Below, piece by piece: positions 45,441 through 54,231 of a DNA stretch of 64,000 nt. The DNA lies in assembly GCF_019492055.1 (NCBI RefSeq), contig NZ_JAICBX010000006.1:124001-188000 (forward strand), written 5' to 3'. A program made the translations under genes and the position numbers. The notes beneath the pieces were generated by a model that saw only the letters and a list, made by a program, of their open reading frames with translations, made no database searches and was not told the DNA's origin. The first letter of the stretch is position 1; each line of letters starts with the position of its first letter. This DNA is from Flavimaribacter sediminis. Lineage in GTDB: Bacteria; Pseudomonadota; Alphaproteobacteria; Rhizobiales; Rhizobiaceae.

Positions 45441-45620
45441 TTATTCTTCCGTTTCCTCGCATTGGATCTCGTAGCCGCGACCGTTCCAGTGGATTTCGCA
45501 AGTCTCGGTCTCGGCGGCTTCCTGGTCGGGCTCGCCGCCGCAGGCCTTCGGCAAAACGACGAACACGAGGAAAGCAAGGAACGCGGCAATCGTCGCCTGC
45601 TGGAACCCGCTACCGAGCAT
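45441..45620 (-). CDS. Small membrane or lipoprotein-like phage protein
   Basis: This 59-residue frame reads MLGSGFQQATIAAFLAFL and onwards, with one hydrophobic helix (about 9-23), a cysteine at residue 27 right after it, and an acidic tail holding two more cysteines near the C-terminus. GAGAGG precedes the ATG, and it starts 33 bp after the large internal protein gene. The layout could fit a small spanin or an ejection-related membrane protein. I recognise no family. Confidence 0.6.
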   Translation of the reverse strand: MLGSGFQQATIAAFLAFLVFVVLPKACGGEPDQEAAETETCEIHWNGRGYEIQCEETEE

Positions 45621-45652
45621 GTCTGGCCTCTCGTTTCAGTCGTTGTTGCAAT

Positions 45653-47602
45653 TCAACTCGTATCCGATTCGATTATCGCATTGGCGGCGTGAATATTTCG
45701 TTGCTCCGCTTTGGAGCGCCGCGCGATATGGTCGATTGCCTCATGCGGCGTGTATCCACGATCAGTCAGGTCCACAAAGCGGTCGAGTTCGGCGCGCCAG
45801 GCGGCTGTCGAGAAATTCCTGTCGAATTCCCCCGGCGCCGTGCTCAATAGACCCTTGGCCCGGCTCATCGCGTCTGCGCGCAGTTCGCGATCTTCGCTGT
45901 CCATCCCGATTTCCAGGCCAATCCTCACCCGCGCGGGCAGGTAACCCGTCGCCTGCAGGAAGGAGAGTTCGGCGCGTCGCAGGTTTTCAGGTTTCAGGCG
46001 ACTTTCCATTTCGGCCCAGACCTGATCCGCGACCTCGGCCTGACGCGGATCTTTCCCATCCGTCGCCGCGTGCGCCATTGATAAGGCCTCACGGAATTCG
46101 CGGCTACGCGCCTGACTTTCAAATCGCTTGCTCAGTCTGGCGTCGAGCCGCGCCCGATCAGCGGGCGTCAGGTCTTCCAAAGCAACGTCAGACCCGCTCG
46201 CAAGGTCGCCGCGATCAATCGCGCTTTCGATACGCCGCGCGTTTTCGGTCCTCTTGTCGAATTGCGCGATATCCTTTAGGGCCTTGCGACGCGCAACGAG
46301 ACCCCTCGCCCTTGCCTCCTCCCGCAGTCGCCCCGTGAAGCCGAGGAAAGCAACGCGAGAGTTGGGCTCGCCCGCAATCACGCCCGTTCCATCCTCCATC
46401 TCGTTGGCGAGCGCCGCCTCGAAAAGGTCACCCTGTTCTTTTTCCGGCGCGCGAAATGAACCGGTGACGCCGGAGGCGTCGATCTCGGCAGCGGACGCCG
46501 CTTGCCCGGCGCCGGCCTCCAGCAGGCGCGCTTTTTCACCTGTCCTGTCGGCGACAATACCCAGGCCATTTTCAAATACGACGATATCTCCCCTGTCGCG
46601 GCGTCCAGCAGGTCTGGCGAATGCGCGCAGGCTGTCGCTGTACGCGCTCACGCCTTCAGGAGAAGCACCAAGCCATCCTTGGGCGAAGGCCGTCGCCTTT
46701 GCGCCTTCGTCAAAGTTCATTCTGGCGGAGAACATCTTTCTGAACATCTGATCGAAGACACCGGAAACAAACGCGTCGCCCTCTGAAACAGACTTGGCAA
46801 GGATCTGGCTTTTCAGGTTTTTCCTGCCGTCGCCTTTAAAAAGTTGCTGTCGCGAGACTCCCAGCAATTCGCCCACCTCGTCGGGACGATGGTCGACATA
46901 ATTGTCGACCAGGGCTGTCGCGAGGCGCTGGCGGATCTTCCCGCCCAGCGCTTCTTTTGTCTGATCCGGCAACCCGGAAAGCGCGACCTTTTGCAAATAC
47001 CCCTGCATGACGTCGTCATAGGCCGCAGGTTGTTCTCTCACGGCGGTCGCGGCCCTTTCGCCGGCGTCTGCGAGCGTCGTCAGCCTGTGGCCGCGCATGA
47101 TGTCGGATTGCGCGACGGCCGCTGCATTTCGTACGGGCTCCATGGCCCGATCGGCGACAGCGGCCGCCGCCGGCTGCATATGCTCCGGCTGTTTCGCCCG
47201 CAAGGCGGACAGGCGAGGCTCGACGATGCGCTCGACGACACTTGAGTAGAAGTCGCCCGGATCGCCTTCATGCTGCCGAGCCGTCTGCGCCACGTCGACG
47301 CCGGCCTGCCCAACAGTTTCTTCCAGTTCGGTCAGGAAATCGAACCTGGCTGCTTCTTCGAGACGAAGGTCGCGAAGCTGTCCGACTACGGATTCCTCTG
47401 CGACGTCCACTCCGTCATCAGCAGCATTCTCCGCCGCTGCATCGCCAATCGTATTCTGGTCCAGATTCAACCGGATTCGGCTGATGACCGCGCCCAGTTG
47501 CTGAAGGCCTTTTCCAGCCGCGTCGTCCACCGGCGCGCGCGGCATTCCGCCCCGGTCTGTATTCAGCGAAGCGTTTGAGAAATATGTCGGTATCCTGGCC
47601 AT
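45653..47602 (-). CDS. Large internal virion (ejection) protein
   Basis: This 649-residue, mostly helical, Ala/Glu/Arg-rich protein has long charged helices (for example residues 60-160 and 440-520). Its position after the gp14-like gene and before the tailspike gene corresponds to the internal core (gp15-like) proteins of T7-type phages, which are ejected into the cell envelope with the DNA. No transglycosylase motif like that of gp16 is visible. The start has no strong ribosome site and lies 21 bp after the previous gene. The function is inferred from order and composition. Confidence 0.72.
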   Translation of the reverse strand: MARIPTYFSNASLNTDRGGMPRAPVDDAAGKGLQQLGAVISRIRLNLDQNTIGDAAAENAADDGVDVAEESVVGQLRDLRLEEAARFDFLTELEETVGQAGVDVAQTARQHEGDPGDFYSSVVERIVEPRLSALRAKQPEHMQPAAAAVADRAMEPVRNAAAVAQSDIMRGHRLTTLADAGERAATAVREQPAAYDDVMQGYLQKVALSGLPDQTKEALGGKIRQRLATALVDNYVDHRPDEVGELLGVSRQQLFKGDGRKNLKSQILAKSVSEGDAFVSGVFDQMFRKMFSARMNFDEGAKATAFAQGWLGASPEGVSAYSDSLRAFARPAGRRDRGDIVVFENGLGIVADRTGEKARLLEAGAGQAASAAEIDASGVTGSFRAPEKEQGDLFEAALANEMEDGTGVIAGEPNSRVAFLGFTGRLREEARARGLVARRKALKDIAQFDKRTENARRIESAIDRGDLASGSDVALEDLTPADRARLDARLSKRFESQARSREFREALSMAHAATDGKDPRQAEVADQVWAEMESRLKPENLRRAELSFLQATGYLPARVRIGLEIGMDSEDRELRADAMSRAKGLLSTAPGEFDRNFSTAAWRAELDRFVDLTDRGYTPHEAIDHIARRSKAEQRNIHAANAIIESDTS

Positions 47603-47623
47603 TGTATCGTGCTAGCGCTCCGC

Positions 47624-48067
47624 TCAGATGGTCGCCCAGTTGGTCTTTGCAACGCCGCCGATCACGGGCGAGAGAAACCCGTAGATCGCGCTTTGCCGCA
47701 CTGCGGCGGCATTCTGCTTCTGGTATCGGGCATTGGTCATAAGGTTTCGCGTGCGCGCCTCGCTTCCATAGCGGATCGCCCGTATGTCGAAAGCGGCTTC
47801 CGCAGCCGTGTCGTCGATCACAGCCGCGGCGCTGCCCGTTGGCTTCACGCCGGAGGCGGCGTAGTTGGCCACCTGGCGTCCGGCGAGCATTCTGGCTTGA
47901 CGGGTGATCCTGTCGGCTTCGTAGCGCCCCCGTTCGGCTTCCATTTCCGCCTGGTTCTCGTAAAGATCGGCCTGTGTCTCATACGCATTGGCCTGCGCCC
48001 GCGACGCCGCCAGGCTGCCGAGGCCCGACAACACGCCGCCAACCAGCGGCAGCAATTGAATGCACAT
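47624..48067 (-). CDS. Internal virion protein, gp14-like
   Basis: This 147-residue protein has a hydrophobic N-terminus (MCIQLLPLVGGVLSGLGSLAA) and then a helical YETQADLYENQAEMEAERGRY segment with the sequence GRQVANYAASGV. Such proteins in short-tailed phages form part of the ejected channel. The start overlaps the nozzle gene stop codon as TAATG with a perfect AGGAGA ribosome site, showing tight coupling. Family identity is inferred from sequence style and position. Confidence 0.72.
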   Translation of the reverse strand: MCIQLLPLVGGVLSGLGSLAASRAQANAYETQADLYENQAEMEAERGRYEADRITRQARMLAGRQVANYAASGVKPTGSAAAVIDDTAAEAAFDIRAIRYGSEARTRNLMTNARYQKQNAAAVRQSAIYGFLSPVIGGVAKTNWATI

Positions 48068-50550
48068 TACGGTTCTCCTTCTATGCCGACCATGACGCTG
48101 CGTATCGTGGCGGGGTAAGCCCTGTCCGAGCGGATGATCGTCACGCCGGAATTGCTCCAGTTGTCCTCCGCCGAAAGCTTCTTGCAGCCGGTGAACAATT
48201 CAGGCGCGGAGCCGAGATGTTCGGTGCTTTTCCTGAACAGGTATTCGAACTGTCTTGCAGCTGTGCCGGCTCGGATGTAGCCGGCCTCCAGCAGGTCGAG
48301 ACTGACGGAGACTGCACGCATCCGGCGTCCCAACCCTGCGCCGTCCCGGTTGCCCGCCTGCGGCAATCGCAGTGTCTCGGCATAGCTTTCGAAACGCAGC
48401 CCGTAGGTGACTTTCAGGGCAGACGCGTCGCCCGGCAGGGTGAACGCCCCGCCGGAAATGACCGCATCGCCGATATCCACGCCGTCGGCGAACACGCCGA
48501 CAGTCTCGCCTTCAAGATGCTCGGCGCCGGTAATTTCCGACGCCGCCTCCTCGAACTCCACCGTCCGGCTGCCGTCAAGAAACACCCCTTCGCCGATCGA
48601 CTTGCCGTCGAACGGCATGTCCAGATATTCGACGCTGCGTTTCACCGCGCCGTCGATCGTGCGTTTCACGATCAGCCAGAGACGATCGCCGGTTTCCACC
48701 GGAACCACGCATCCGCTTTCGACCACGGCGCCCTCGTCTGCATGACCGCCGGCGACGATATGCCTTGAAACGCCGACAACCTTCTGATGGCGGTCATAGG
48801 TCGTTGCGACAAGCACGCCGTCCGTTCGCCCGCACCATATCAGGCTATCCGGCGTCTCCTGGTAGCTCAGAAAGGCGATCCCCGGTTTGAAGGCGTGATC
48901 CGACAGAACAGTCAGTTCCGGCGAAAGGTAACCATTGGCGTCGTAATTGTATGAAAACTCGTGCAGCGTGGCCTTGTGAAACCCGGCGTAGATCAGTGTG
49001 TTGGACACCGTCACCGGCGCAATGGAAGCCGATCCGGTCGTCGTCTGCTGCTTTTGGCGCACATTGCCCGGAGCCAGCGCCTCGGTGCTTGCGGCCGGTC
49101 CAAGCGTCCGCATCGAGCCGTTGGTCCCGATCACGAGATCTCCGCTCTCCTCTATGAAGGAAATGGCGTTCAACCGGCCGCCGGTCATTGAGATGGACAA
49201 TCCGTCGGAGTCCTCGACAGGAACCGATTGCCCGAAATTGCCGAACTCCAGCGACTTCGAAAGCCAGACCGTTCTGGGCATCGTGTCGTTCCGACCGAAT
49301 GCAAGTCTTGCCTGGTAGAAGCCCGCGCAGTGCGGCCACCCGCTTTGTTCCGACCATGCGCCAAGCGACCAGAAGACGATCGGATTGAGATCCGGCAAAG
49401 CGTGGCCGTGCAGGCGGATCCGGACGACCGTCGTGGACACGACCTCCGTGATTTCCGCCCACCTGTAACGGCTGTCGGATCCGAGCAGTCGTATGTGCCG
49501 GCCCAAGTCCGAGGACTGAAAACCGGCGTCCTGGTTGATGCCCTCGGTGGAAGACGCGGTGAGGTCAAAGGGCGTCTGATCGCTGGCCTTGTGATGAATG
49601 GCGAGTTCTGCGCTGCGCGAGTACTCGCCATCGCTTCCGCCGCCGCCGGAAAACTTCAGCTGGTAATAGGCGTATGCGGCGTCGTTCTCGAATTCATAAT
49701 AGCGGGTTTCGCTTCCGCTCCACGCCGTCTCGCCGTCCCGGCTATCCAGCGTGGTCCAGTTTTCGCCATCATTCGATCCCTGGAATTCCCATTGGGTGAA
49801 ATGGTCGTTGAATTTCGGTTCGTTATCGGCGGCCGTGATCCAGTAGGCGTCGGCGACTTTCCGGGCGTCATCCGCGAACTGAAACCGTATATATCCGCTC
49901 GACCCCTCGGCAAGCGCAACCTGGGCGACCTTTTCCCTGTCGAACATGCGGAAGGCGTCCGTCGATCCGTTGCTGGCGCTCGCCGCTCCATCGGATTCCG
50001 TGTTTGCCGACATCTGCGGCGTGATGTGACCCGATTTTTCAGGAGTCAGCGTCGTCGCGGTCGCGTTTTCCTCCAGGTAAGGCCCGTCCTCGAATTCGAA
50101 TGCCGAAAACGACCAGTCCACCTCGCCGGCACGGATCAGCCTGTAGGGCGGATAATTGCCGTGAACCATGTAGAGAACGTCGGCGCTTTGGGCGTAGCTC
50201 ACAGAGGCGACGTCGGAAACATCATACGGAGATTCGATTTCGTAGGCCTCGCCGTCAATCTGGATTTGACCGTCAAGCGCAAAGAATCGGCAGTAGCGAT
50301 CACCCTGTTCAACGACATAGGCTTCCGTTTCATTGAAAGCGAACGGGAACAGGCGAGCGACGTCCGAGCTGTCCTTGATTTCCGCAACGAATACCGTTCC
50401 GGACCGGCGCCGGATGCCGCCCTGCCGCAGGACGTAGAAGTTTTCACACTTGGCGAGCCCCATGGCGTAGTGATCGGTGTCAATGCGTCCGTGCAACGCC
50501 GGCGACAACTCACCGCGCGAAAACGTCGCCTGAATGGGATAGACAGCCAT
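48067..50550 (-). CDS. Tail nozzle/tubular protein B-like, with inserted F5/8C-like domain
   Basis: This 827-residue protein starts with MAVYPIQATFSRGELSP, then AMGLAKCENFYVLRQGGI, typical of nozzle (gp12-like) proteins of short-tailed phages. Between residues about 175 and 320 a separate beta-rich domain appears, with TQWEFQGSNDGENWTTLDSR and YYEFENDAAYAYYQLKFSGG. This is the pattern of F5/8 type C (discoidin) carbohydrate-binding modules. The nozzle sequence resumes after it (LGRHIRLLGSDSRYRWAEIT). It forms the tail end together with the gp11-like protein encoded 5 bp upstream. Confidence 0.82.
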   Translation of the reverse strand: MAVYPIQATFSRGELSPALHGRIDTDHYAMGLAKCENFYVLRQGGIRRRSGTVFVAEIKDSSDVARLFPFAFNETEAYVVEQGDRYCRFFALDGQIQIDGEAYEIESPYDVSDVASVSYAQSADVLYMVHGNYPPYRLIRAGEVDWSFSAFEFEDGPYLEENATATTLTPEKSGHITPQMSANTESDGAASASNGSTDAFRMFDREKVAQVALAEGSSGYIRFQFADDARKVADAYWITAADNEPKFNDHFTQWEFQGSNDGENWTTLDSRDGETAWSGSETRYYEFENDAAYAYYQLKFSGGGGSDGEYSRSAELAIHHKASDQTPFDLTASSTEGINQDAGFQSSDLGRHIRLLGSDSRYRWAEITEVVSTTVVRIRLHGHALPDLNPIVFWSLGAWSEQSGWPHCAGFYQARLAFGRNDTMPRTVWLSKSLEFGNFGQSVPVEDSDGLSISMTGGRLNAISFIEESGDLVIGTNGSMRTLGPAASTEALAPGNVRQKQQTTTGSASIAPVTVSNTLIYAGFHKATLHEFSYNYDANGYLSPELTVLSDHAFKPGIAFLSYQETPDSLIWCGRTDGVLVATTYDRHQKVVGVSRHIVAGGHADEGAVVESGCVVPVETGDRLWLIVKRTIDGAVKRSVEYLDMPFDGKSIGEGVFLDGSRTVEFEEAASEITGAEHLEGETVGVFADGVDIGDAVISGGAFTLPGDASALKVTYGLRFESYAETLRLPQAGNRDGAGLGRRMRAVSVSLDLLEAGYIRAGTAARQFEYLFRKSTEHLGSAPELFTGCKKLSAEDNWSNSGVTIIRSDRAYPATIRSVMVGIEGEP

Positions 50551-50555
50551 TGCGC

Positions 50556-51143
50556 CTAACCTCGCACCGCTATCACGTCATTGGTGTCGGCGCGCTCGGT
50601 CATTCCCTGCAAACCGTCGATCCGCTGTCCGCGTTTGAGTTCCTGCTCGAAGCGGTCTGCGGCAAGTTGGGCGAAGCTCGCCTTGCCGGTAATCGCATGA
50701 GCGAGATTGGCAGCCAGAAATGCGGCGAACGCGGTTGTGGCGACAGGCGACCAGAGCCCGAGTTGGGTGACGCGCTTGATGTAGCGGCATTTGATGGGCG
50801 GCGCGGCGTCCGTCAGGATGTTCCCGTTTTCAATTTCGTGCGCAATCGTTCCGCCATTGAACAGACCCTCTTCGCGCAGCGGCAAAACACGCAGACAATC
50901 GTCCGGAAGCGGATAGCTGTAGTCCCAGCCGAAGAAGGGTGCGTCGGCGCTGGCCGCCAGTTCCGTCCGCGCAATGGCGAAGTTCCAGGGATGCGTTGCG
51001 AGAAAGGAATCCCGCAACGCTTCGAAGTTTCTCTTGAACCGGCGCGCATTCGGCTCGTCATCGTCGATGGACCCGATCGGCCCCTCGTGCAGCATGTCCA
51101 GCGCCATGTTGCACACGCCGGTTTCCGTCATCGCGGACGTCAT
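50556..51143 (-). CDS. Tail tubular protein A (gp11-like adaptor)
   Basis: This 195-residue protein would bind below the portal and connect head and tail. The family pattern is clear: GVCNMALDMLHEGPIGSIDDD, ARRFKRNFEALRDSFLATHP and WNFAIARTEL, then the tail helix with FEQELKRGQRIDGL. The start overlaps the previous small gene as ATGA, and the nozzle gene follows after 5 bp. Length and position fit the T7 gp11 / P22 gp4-type adaptors. Confidence 0.88.
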   Translation of the reverse strand: MTSAMTETGVCNMALDMLHEGPIGSIDDDEPNARRFKRNFEALRDSFLATHPWNFAIARTELAASADAPFFGWDYSYPLPDDCLRVLPLREEGLFNGGTIAHEIENGNILTDAAPPIKCRYIKRVTQLGLWSPVATTAFAAFLAANLAHAITGKASFAQLAADRFEQELKRGQRIDGLQGMTERADTNDVIAVRG

Positions 51144-51382
51144 GCTTTTTCTCCCGACACGGCGCTCGTGGAGCCGCTTCCGGACTTGCTTCCCGCAAGT
51201 GCTGGCCGGCTGTTTTCTCGGCCGATGGCGACCACTTGTTCCGCCAACTCCCGGCGTTTCAAAGCCGCGGCGTCGTCAGTCTTGACCAGGTTGGTCAGTC
51301 CTTCTGCTCCGGCGGCGAGCCTCGCCAGATGGTCGCGTCGAACGATTTCGGCTCCATTGCGGAGCCGTTTGGCTTTCGTCAT
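51140..51382 (-). CDS. Small phage protein between capsid and tail genes
   Basis: This 80-residue basic protein starts at MTKAKRLRNGAEIVRR with a CAGGAG ribosome site. It has a helical middle (TDDAAALKRRELAEQVVAIGRE) and a Ser/Gly-rich tail. The longer frame upstream runs through the terminator and is not the real start. It is coupled by ATGA to the gp11-like gene and lies behind the capsid terminator. No family is recognised; a head-completion role is only suggested by position. Confidence 0.7.
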   Translation of the reverse strand: MTKAKRLRNGAEIVRRDHLARLAAGAEGLTNLVKTDDAAALKRRELAEQVVAIGRENSRPALAGSKSGSGSTSAVSGEKA

Positions 51383-51393
51383 CTCGATCTCCT

Positions 51394-51423
51394 GAAAAAG
51401 AAAACGGGGGCGATCGCCCCCGT
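51394..51423 (-). terminator. Terminator after the major capsid gene
   Basis: A perfect 20-base palindrome (ACGGGGGCGATCGCCCCCGT) is followed on the minus strand by TTTTCTTTTT. It lies 11 bp after the capsid stop codon. Partial termination here would raise capsid yield over the downstream tail genes, as in T7-like phages. Confidence 0.9.
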
Positions 51424-51434
51424 CGCTGAGCCGG

Positions 51435-52460
51435 TTATCCGGCGTTGACGTCAAGCTGGGCGAGCTTGATGTTTTTCCGGTCGTAGACACGGTCCCAGTT
51501 TGTCGCGAGAACCAGTTCGGATTCGGTTGGAGAAATCCCCGAACAGGAAGCGTCCGTCCACTTCACGCCGCGCGGGTGCAGCACGCAATGCCGCCGCGTG
51601 ACCATGTTGGTCTGGCCGCCGCCATTGCCCTTCAGCGGAGACCGGTCATATTCCAGCGCCTGGTCCGCATCCAGCGACGCCGACGCATAGGCGAAGGCGC
51701 CGCGCCCGAACAGGTAGCAGGTATACTTGTCGGAGTTTGTCCCCGAGGTCACCGGCATCTGATCGTCGATGATCACCAGCCGTCCCTTGTAGTAGGGAAT
51801 GTCCTTCTCAAGCTTGGAGTCCTGGACATAGTCGATATCGTCATTGTCCTGAACCGACAGGAACACGGACGAATGCATGGCGATGGCCACGACGTCGCCG
51901 AGGCGGTCTCCCATCGTCTGGCAAGCCCTGTCGAACGCCGATCGGGAGAAACGGTTGGCTGCCGTAGGCGAGGCGATATCCTGATAGACGGAGAAGATCA
52001 TGTCGGAGTCGTCGTTGGCGGCGTTGTCGGCAAACAGACCCTGGCAGGACGCGATGAGCATTGTCTGTTCTGCCCCCATCCAGTCTTCCGCAAGATGCTG
52101 CAGCACATGTCCGGCCGGATCCTTTCGGTGTCCACTCGCCATGATCCCGGCAATGTCCATGTGCGAATAGGCCTTGGCCCAGTAGTGCTTGACCGCCTGA
52201 TCCTTGCTGGCCGTCACCTTCCTGGGCGTGATCTCCACCGTGTCGTCGTCGGATACGATGTCCGGCGCAGTGCGCGAGAGGTAGTCCCAGAAAGGCATAT
52301 TGATCAGGCGTCCGCCAGCGTTCAGCTGTGACTGAACTTCCTGCGGCGGCGTTTCAAGTATGCCGGACCGGACGAACAGGTTTCGCTCCGGGAACTCCTC
52401 CTTCATGTAGCCGAGATAGACCTCGGGCGTGATGATGTCTGACTGATATGTAATAGCCAT
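51435..52460 (-). CDS. Major capsid protein
   Basis: This 341-residue coat protein is of the type found in short-tailed phages of proteobacteria. It begins ITYQSDIITPEVYLGYMKEEFPE, contains the GRLINMPFWDYLSR strand region, the DWMGAEQTMLIASCQGLF helix, and VAIAMHSSVFLSVQDND, and ends with REC-like conserved NWDRVYDRKNIKLAQLDVN. It is preceded by the scaffold gene and followed by a strong terminator, the normal late-gene layout. Confidence 0.9.
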   Translation of the reverse strand: MAITYQSDIITPEVYLGYMKEEFPERNLFVRSGILETPPQEVQSQLNAGGRLINMPFWDYLSRTAPDIVSDDDTVEITPRKVTASKDQAVKHYWAKAYSHMDIAGIMASGHRKDPAGHVLQHLAEDWMGAEQTMLIASCQGLFADNAANDDSDMIFSVYQDIASPTAANRFSRSAFDRACQTMGDRLGDVVAIAMHSSVFLSVQDNDDIDYVQDSKLEKDIPYYKGRLVIIDDQMPVTSGTNSDKYTCYLFGRGAFAYASASLDADQALEYDRSPLKGNGGGQTNMVTRRHCVLHPRGVKWTDASCSGISPTESELVLATNWDRVYDRKNIKLAQLDVNAG

Positions 52461-52492
52461 GCGAATCCTCTTTCATTGGCAAAAAAGTGCGC

Positions 52493-53386
52493 TCACAAGC
52501 GATAGGTCTTCGGGTCCTTTCCCGCTGACTGGATGAGTTGGCGCGCAAGGGTCGGGTCGTCGCGAATGATGGAGTTCTGTTCGTCCCAGTTCCGGCTCTC
52601 GTCCGAAAACGGATTGCGCGACGCCGCGCCTCCGGAGACAAGCCGGTCTTCGGCAAACATCGCCTCCCCGGCTCTTGCGAGAGCCATCACGATTCTGGGC
52701 GCCAGGACGCGCTGCTCCTCGTCGATGACGCCCGCGTCCACGAGTTCGGACATCAGGGTTTCACCGCCGAGACCGTCGATCGCTTTCGAGAAGTGCTCCC
52801 GATTGGTCGCATAACGCCGGGAACCCTTCGGTCCCCAGGCCTCCTCGATCGCTTTCGTGGAGTCGTCGGCGAGCTGTTCGAAAAGCGCGTTGTTTTCCGA
52901 TTGCCGGGCCTGAATGGCGGTCGCAGCATGCTGCAGAAACCAGTCATGGGCTTTCGACGACACATGCGCCGGCAATTTCGCATCGTGCGAGAAATGCCGC
53001 CAGGCATCGGCGAATTCACTGTCGTAGGGCATGTCTTGCGGCAGTCCCTCAGGCAACGAATATTCGTAGCCGGCCGCATCCTCTGGTCGAAGGCGCGTAG
53101 TCAGACGATCGTAGAATGTATCGACTTCCTCCGCGCTTGCATCCTCGGCCGGAAACCGGACGGACCGGCCGATCAGGCTTTCCATCTCGCGGGATTTCGT
53201 GACGAGACCGGAGAGCATCTCCGCCGGATCGTCATCACTGATCCCGTTCGCGTTGATCCATTCCCGGCTGTCTCTGTCGAGACCGGAAAGGAAATTCGAT
53301 GCGGAAGGGTTTGACCCGTTGTCACTTCCGCCTTCAGAGGCGTCAAGGCTGCCCGCATGAGTTGCGGACCCGTCGAGCGTCGTCAT
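52493..53386 (-). CDS. Scaffold protein
   Basis: This 297-residue acidic, helical protein sits directly before the capsid gene. It has Asp/Glu-rich helices, the YEYSLPEGLPQDMPYDSEFADA segment seen in many podovirus scaffold-type proteins, and a charged C-terminus. AAGGA precedes the ATG at 53386; the longer frame is not needed. It would guide capsid assembly and then leave the head. About 170 bp upstream lies the promoter-like element at 53555-53586. Confidence 0.78.
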   Translation of the reverse strand: MTTLDGSATHAGSLDASEGGSDNGSNPSASNFLSGLDRDSREWINANGISDDDPAEMLSGLVTKSREMESLIGRSVRFPAEDASAEEVDTFYDRLTTRLRPEDAAGYEYSLPEGLPQDMPYDSEFADAWRHFSHDAKLPAHVSSKAHDWFLQHAATAIQARQSENNALFEQLADDSTKAIEEAWGPKGSRRYATNREHFSKAIDGLGGETLMSELVDAGVIDEEQRVLAPRIVMALARAGEAMFAEDRLVSGGAASRNPFSDESRNWDEQNSIIRDDPTLARQLIQSAGKDPKTYRL

Positions 53387-53554
53387 ATGATAATTCCTTG
53401 TAGGTGTTGGTTTGACCGGACAGGTCACATGCGAATGCACGCGGAAACCCGCCCCTGCGGTGTCGCAGCGGTTGGCGGAATTCCGTTTTGTGTTGAAGTC
53501 ACGACCCGGGGTCCGAAGCCTTGCCCCGGACGCACGAAACCGATCGTAGTTGCT

Positions 53555-53586
53555 GATGTCTCTTTATAGAGGATTTTCGGCAAAAT
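53555..53586 (-). promoter_or_regulatory. Promoter-like element upstream of the scaffold-capsid block
   Basis: On the minus strand ATTTTG-CCGAAAAT is followed after four bases by CTATAAAGAGACATC. The same ATTTTGnCCGAAAAT block plus a TATAA box recurs upstream of terL. The CTATAnnGAGA part resembles promoters of single-subunit phage RNA polymerases, but a host promoter with an extra binding site is equally possible. Confidence 0.5.
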
Positions 53587-53603
53587 TTCCATCGCGCCGA
53601 AAG

Positions 53604-53624
53604 GCTGCAAATGCGTATTGCAGC
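53604..53624. promoter_or_regulatory. Operator-like inverted repeat
   Basis: GCTGCAA-N7-TTGCAGC is a perfect inverted repeat of 21 bases just upstream of the promoter-like element. The half-site GCTGCAA also occurs upstream of terL (59796-59802). Confidence 0.45.
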
Positions 53625-54204
53625 GCAAAAAAGACTTTACCTTGCTGAACTCATTGGTTATTTCTCCTGCGTAGACTTACGATCATCATCTTTCCTTTCG
53701 ATTGAAACGTAACGCGCTACCGTCAGCGCGAACGACGGATAAAACTGCCGTCAACCGCTATCTCCCGACAGGCAAACAGCTCTTTTGAACAATCCACTGA
53801 GTTATCCCCTGTGGAAACATCGCGCTCGACAGGGCGCCGTCTTTGGATGATTATTTCCTTGCAAGCCGGGGACATTCCCAACTGCCAGATGGGTAAAAAA
53901 ACCGGAACACCTTGCAACCCCTGCGTGGCATGTCGGCACGCGCCCACGGCGATTGCAACTTGCTACACCTGGCGCAAGGGACGCACTGGAAACGGATGCA
54001 TACGCGATAAAGTGTACCGATACTCCGGAAAACGGCGGTCTAATTCGTTAAATCCGGCATGTTTGTCAGACCTTCGGTCGCGACAGATCATGGGTCAGGA
54101 TTTCAAAAGAGGTTCTGGTTGTCAGATGAGCCGGCAATTCGATTGCAGCAGAATGTCAAAGGCAATCCGTTGCAAAGGGATTTCAGGTTCCATTTGAACA
54201 GGGA

Positions 54205-54231
54205 GGCGCTGGTCGAGGCCAGCGTCTTTTT
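54205..54231 (+). terminator. Plus-strand terminator-like hairpin
   Basis: The stem GGCGCTGG/CCAGCGTC (one G-T pair, six-base loop) is followed by five T residues on the plus strand. All recognised genes nearby are on the minus strand, so a plus-strand transcript would have to arise in the gap. Confidence 0.65.

Noticed and set aside
45411-45692. Plus-strand frame opposite the 59-residue phage gene
   Set aside because: It covers a terminator and the small minus-strand gene, has no ribosome site, and runs against all other genes of the module.
53811-54197. Plus-strand 128-codon frame in the phage gap
   Set aside because: It has a GTG start without ribosome site, mixed third-position use and no recognisable family; kept only as part of a finding because of the terminator behind it.
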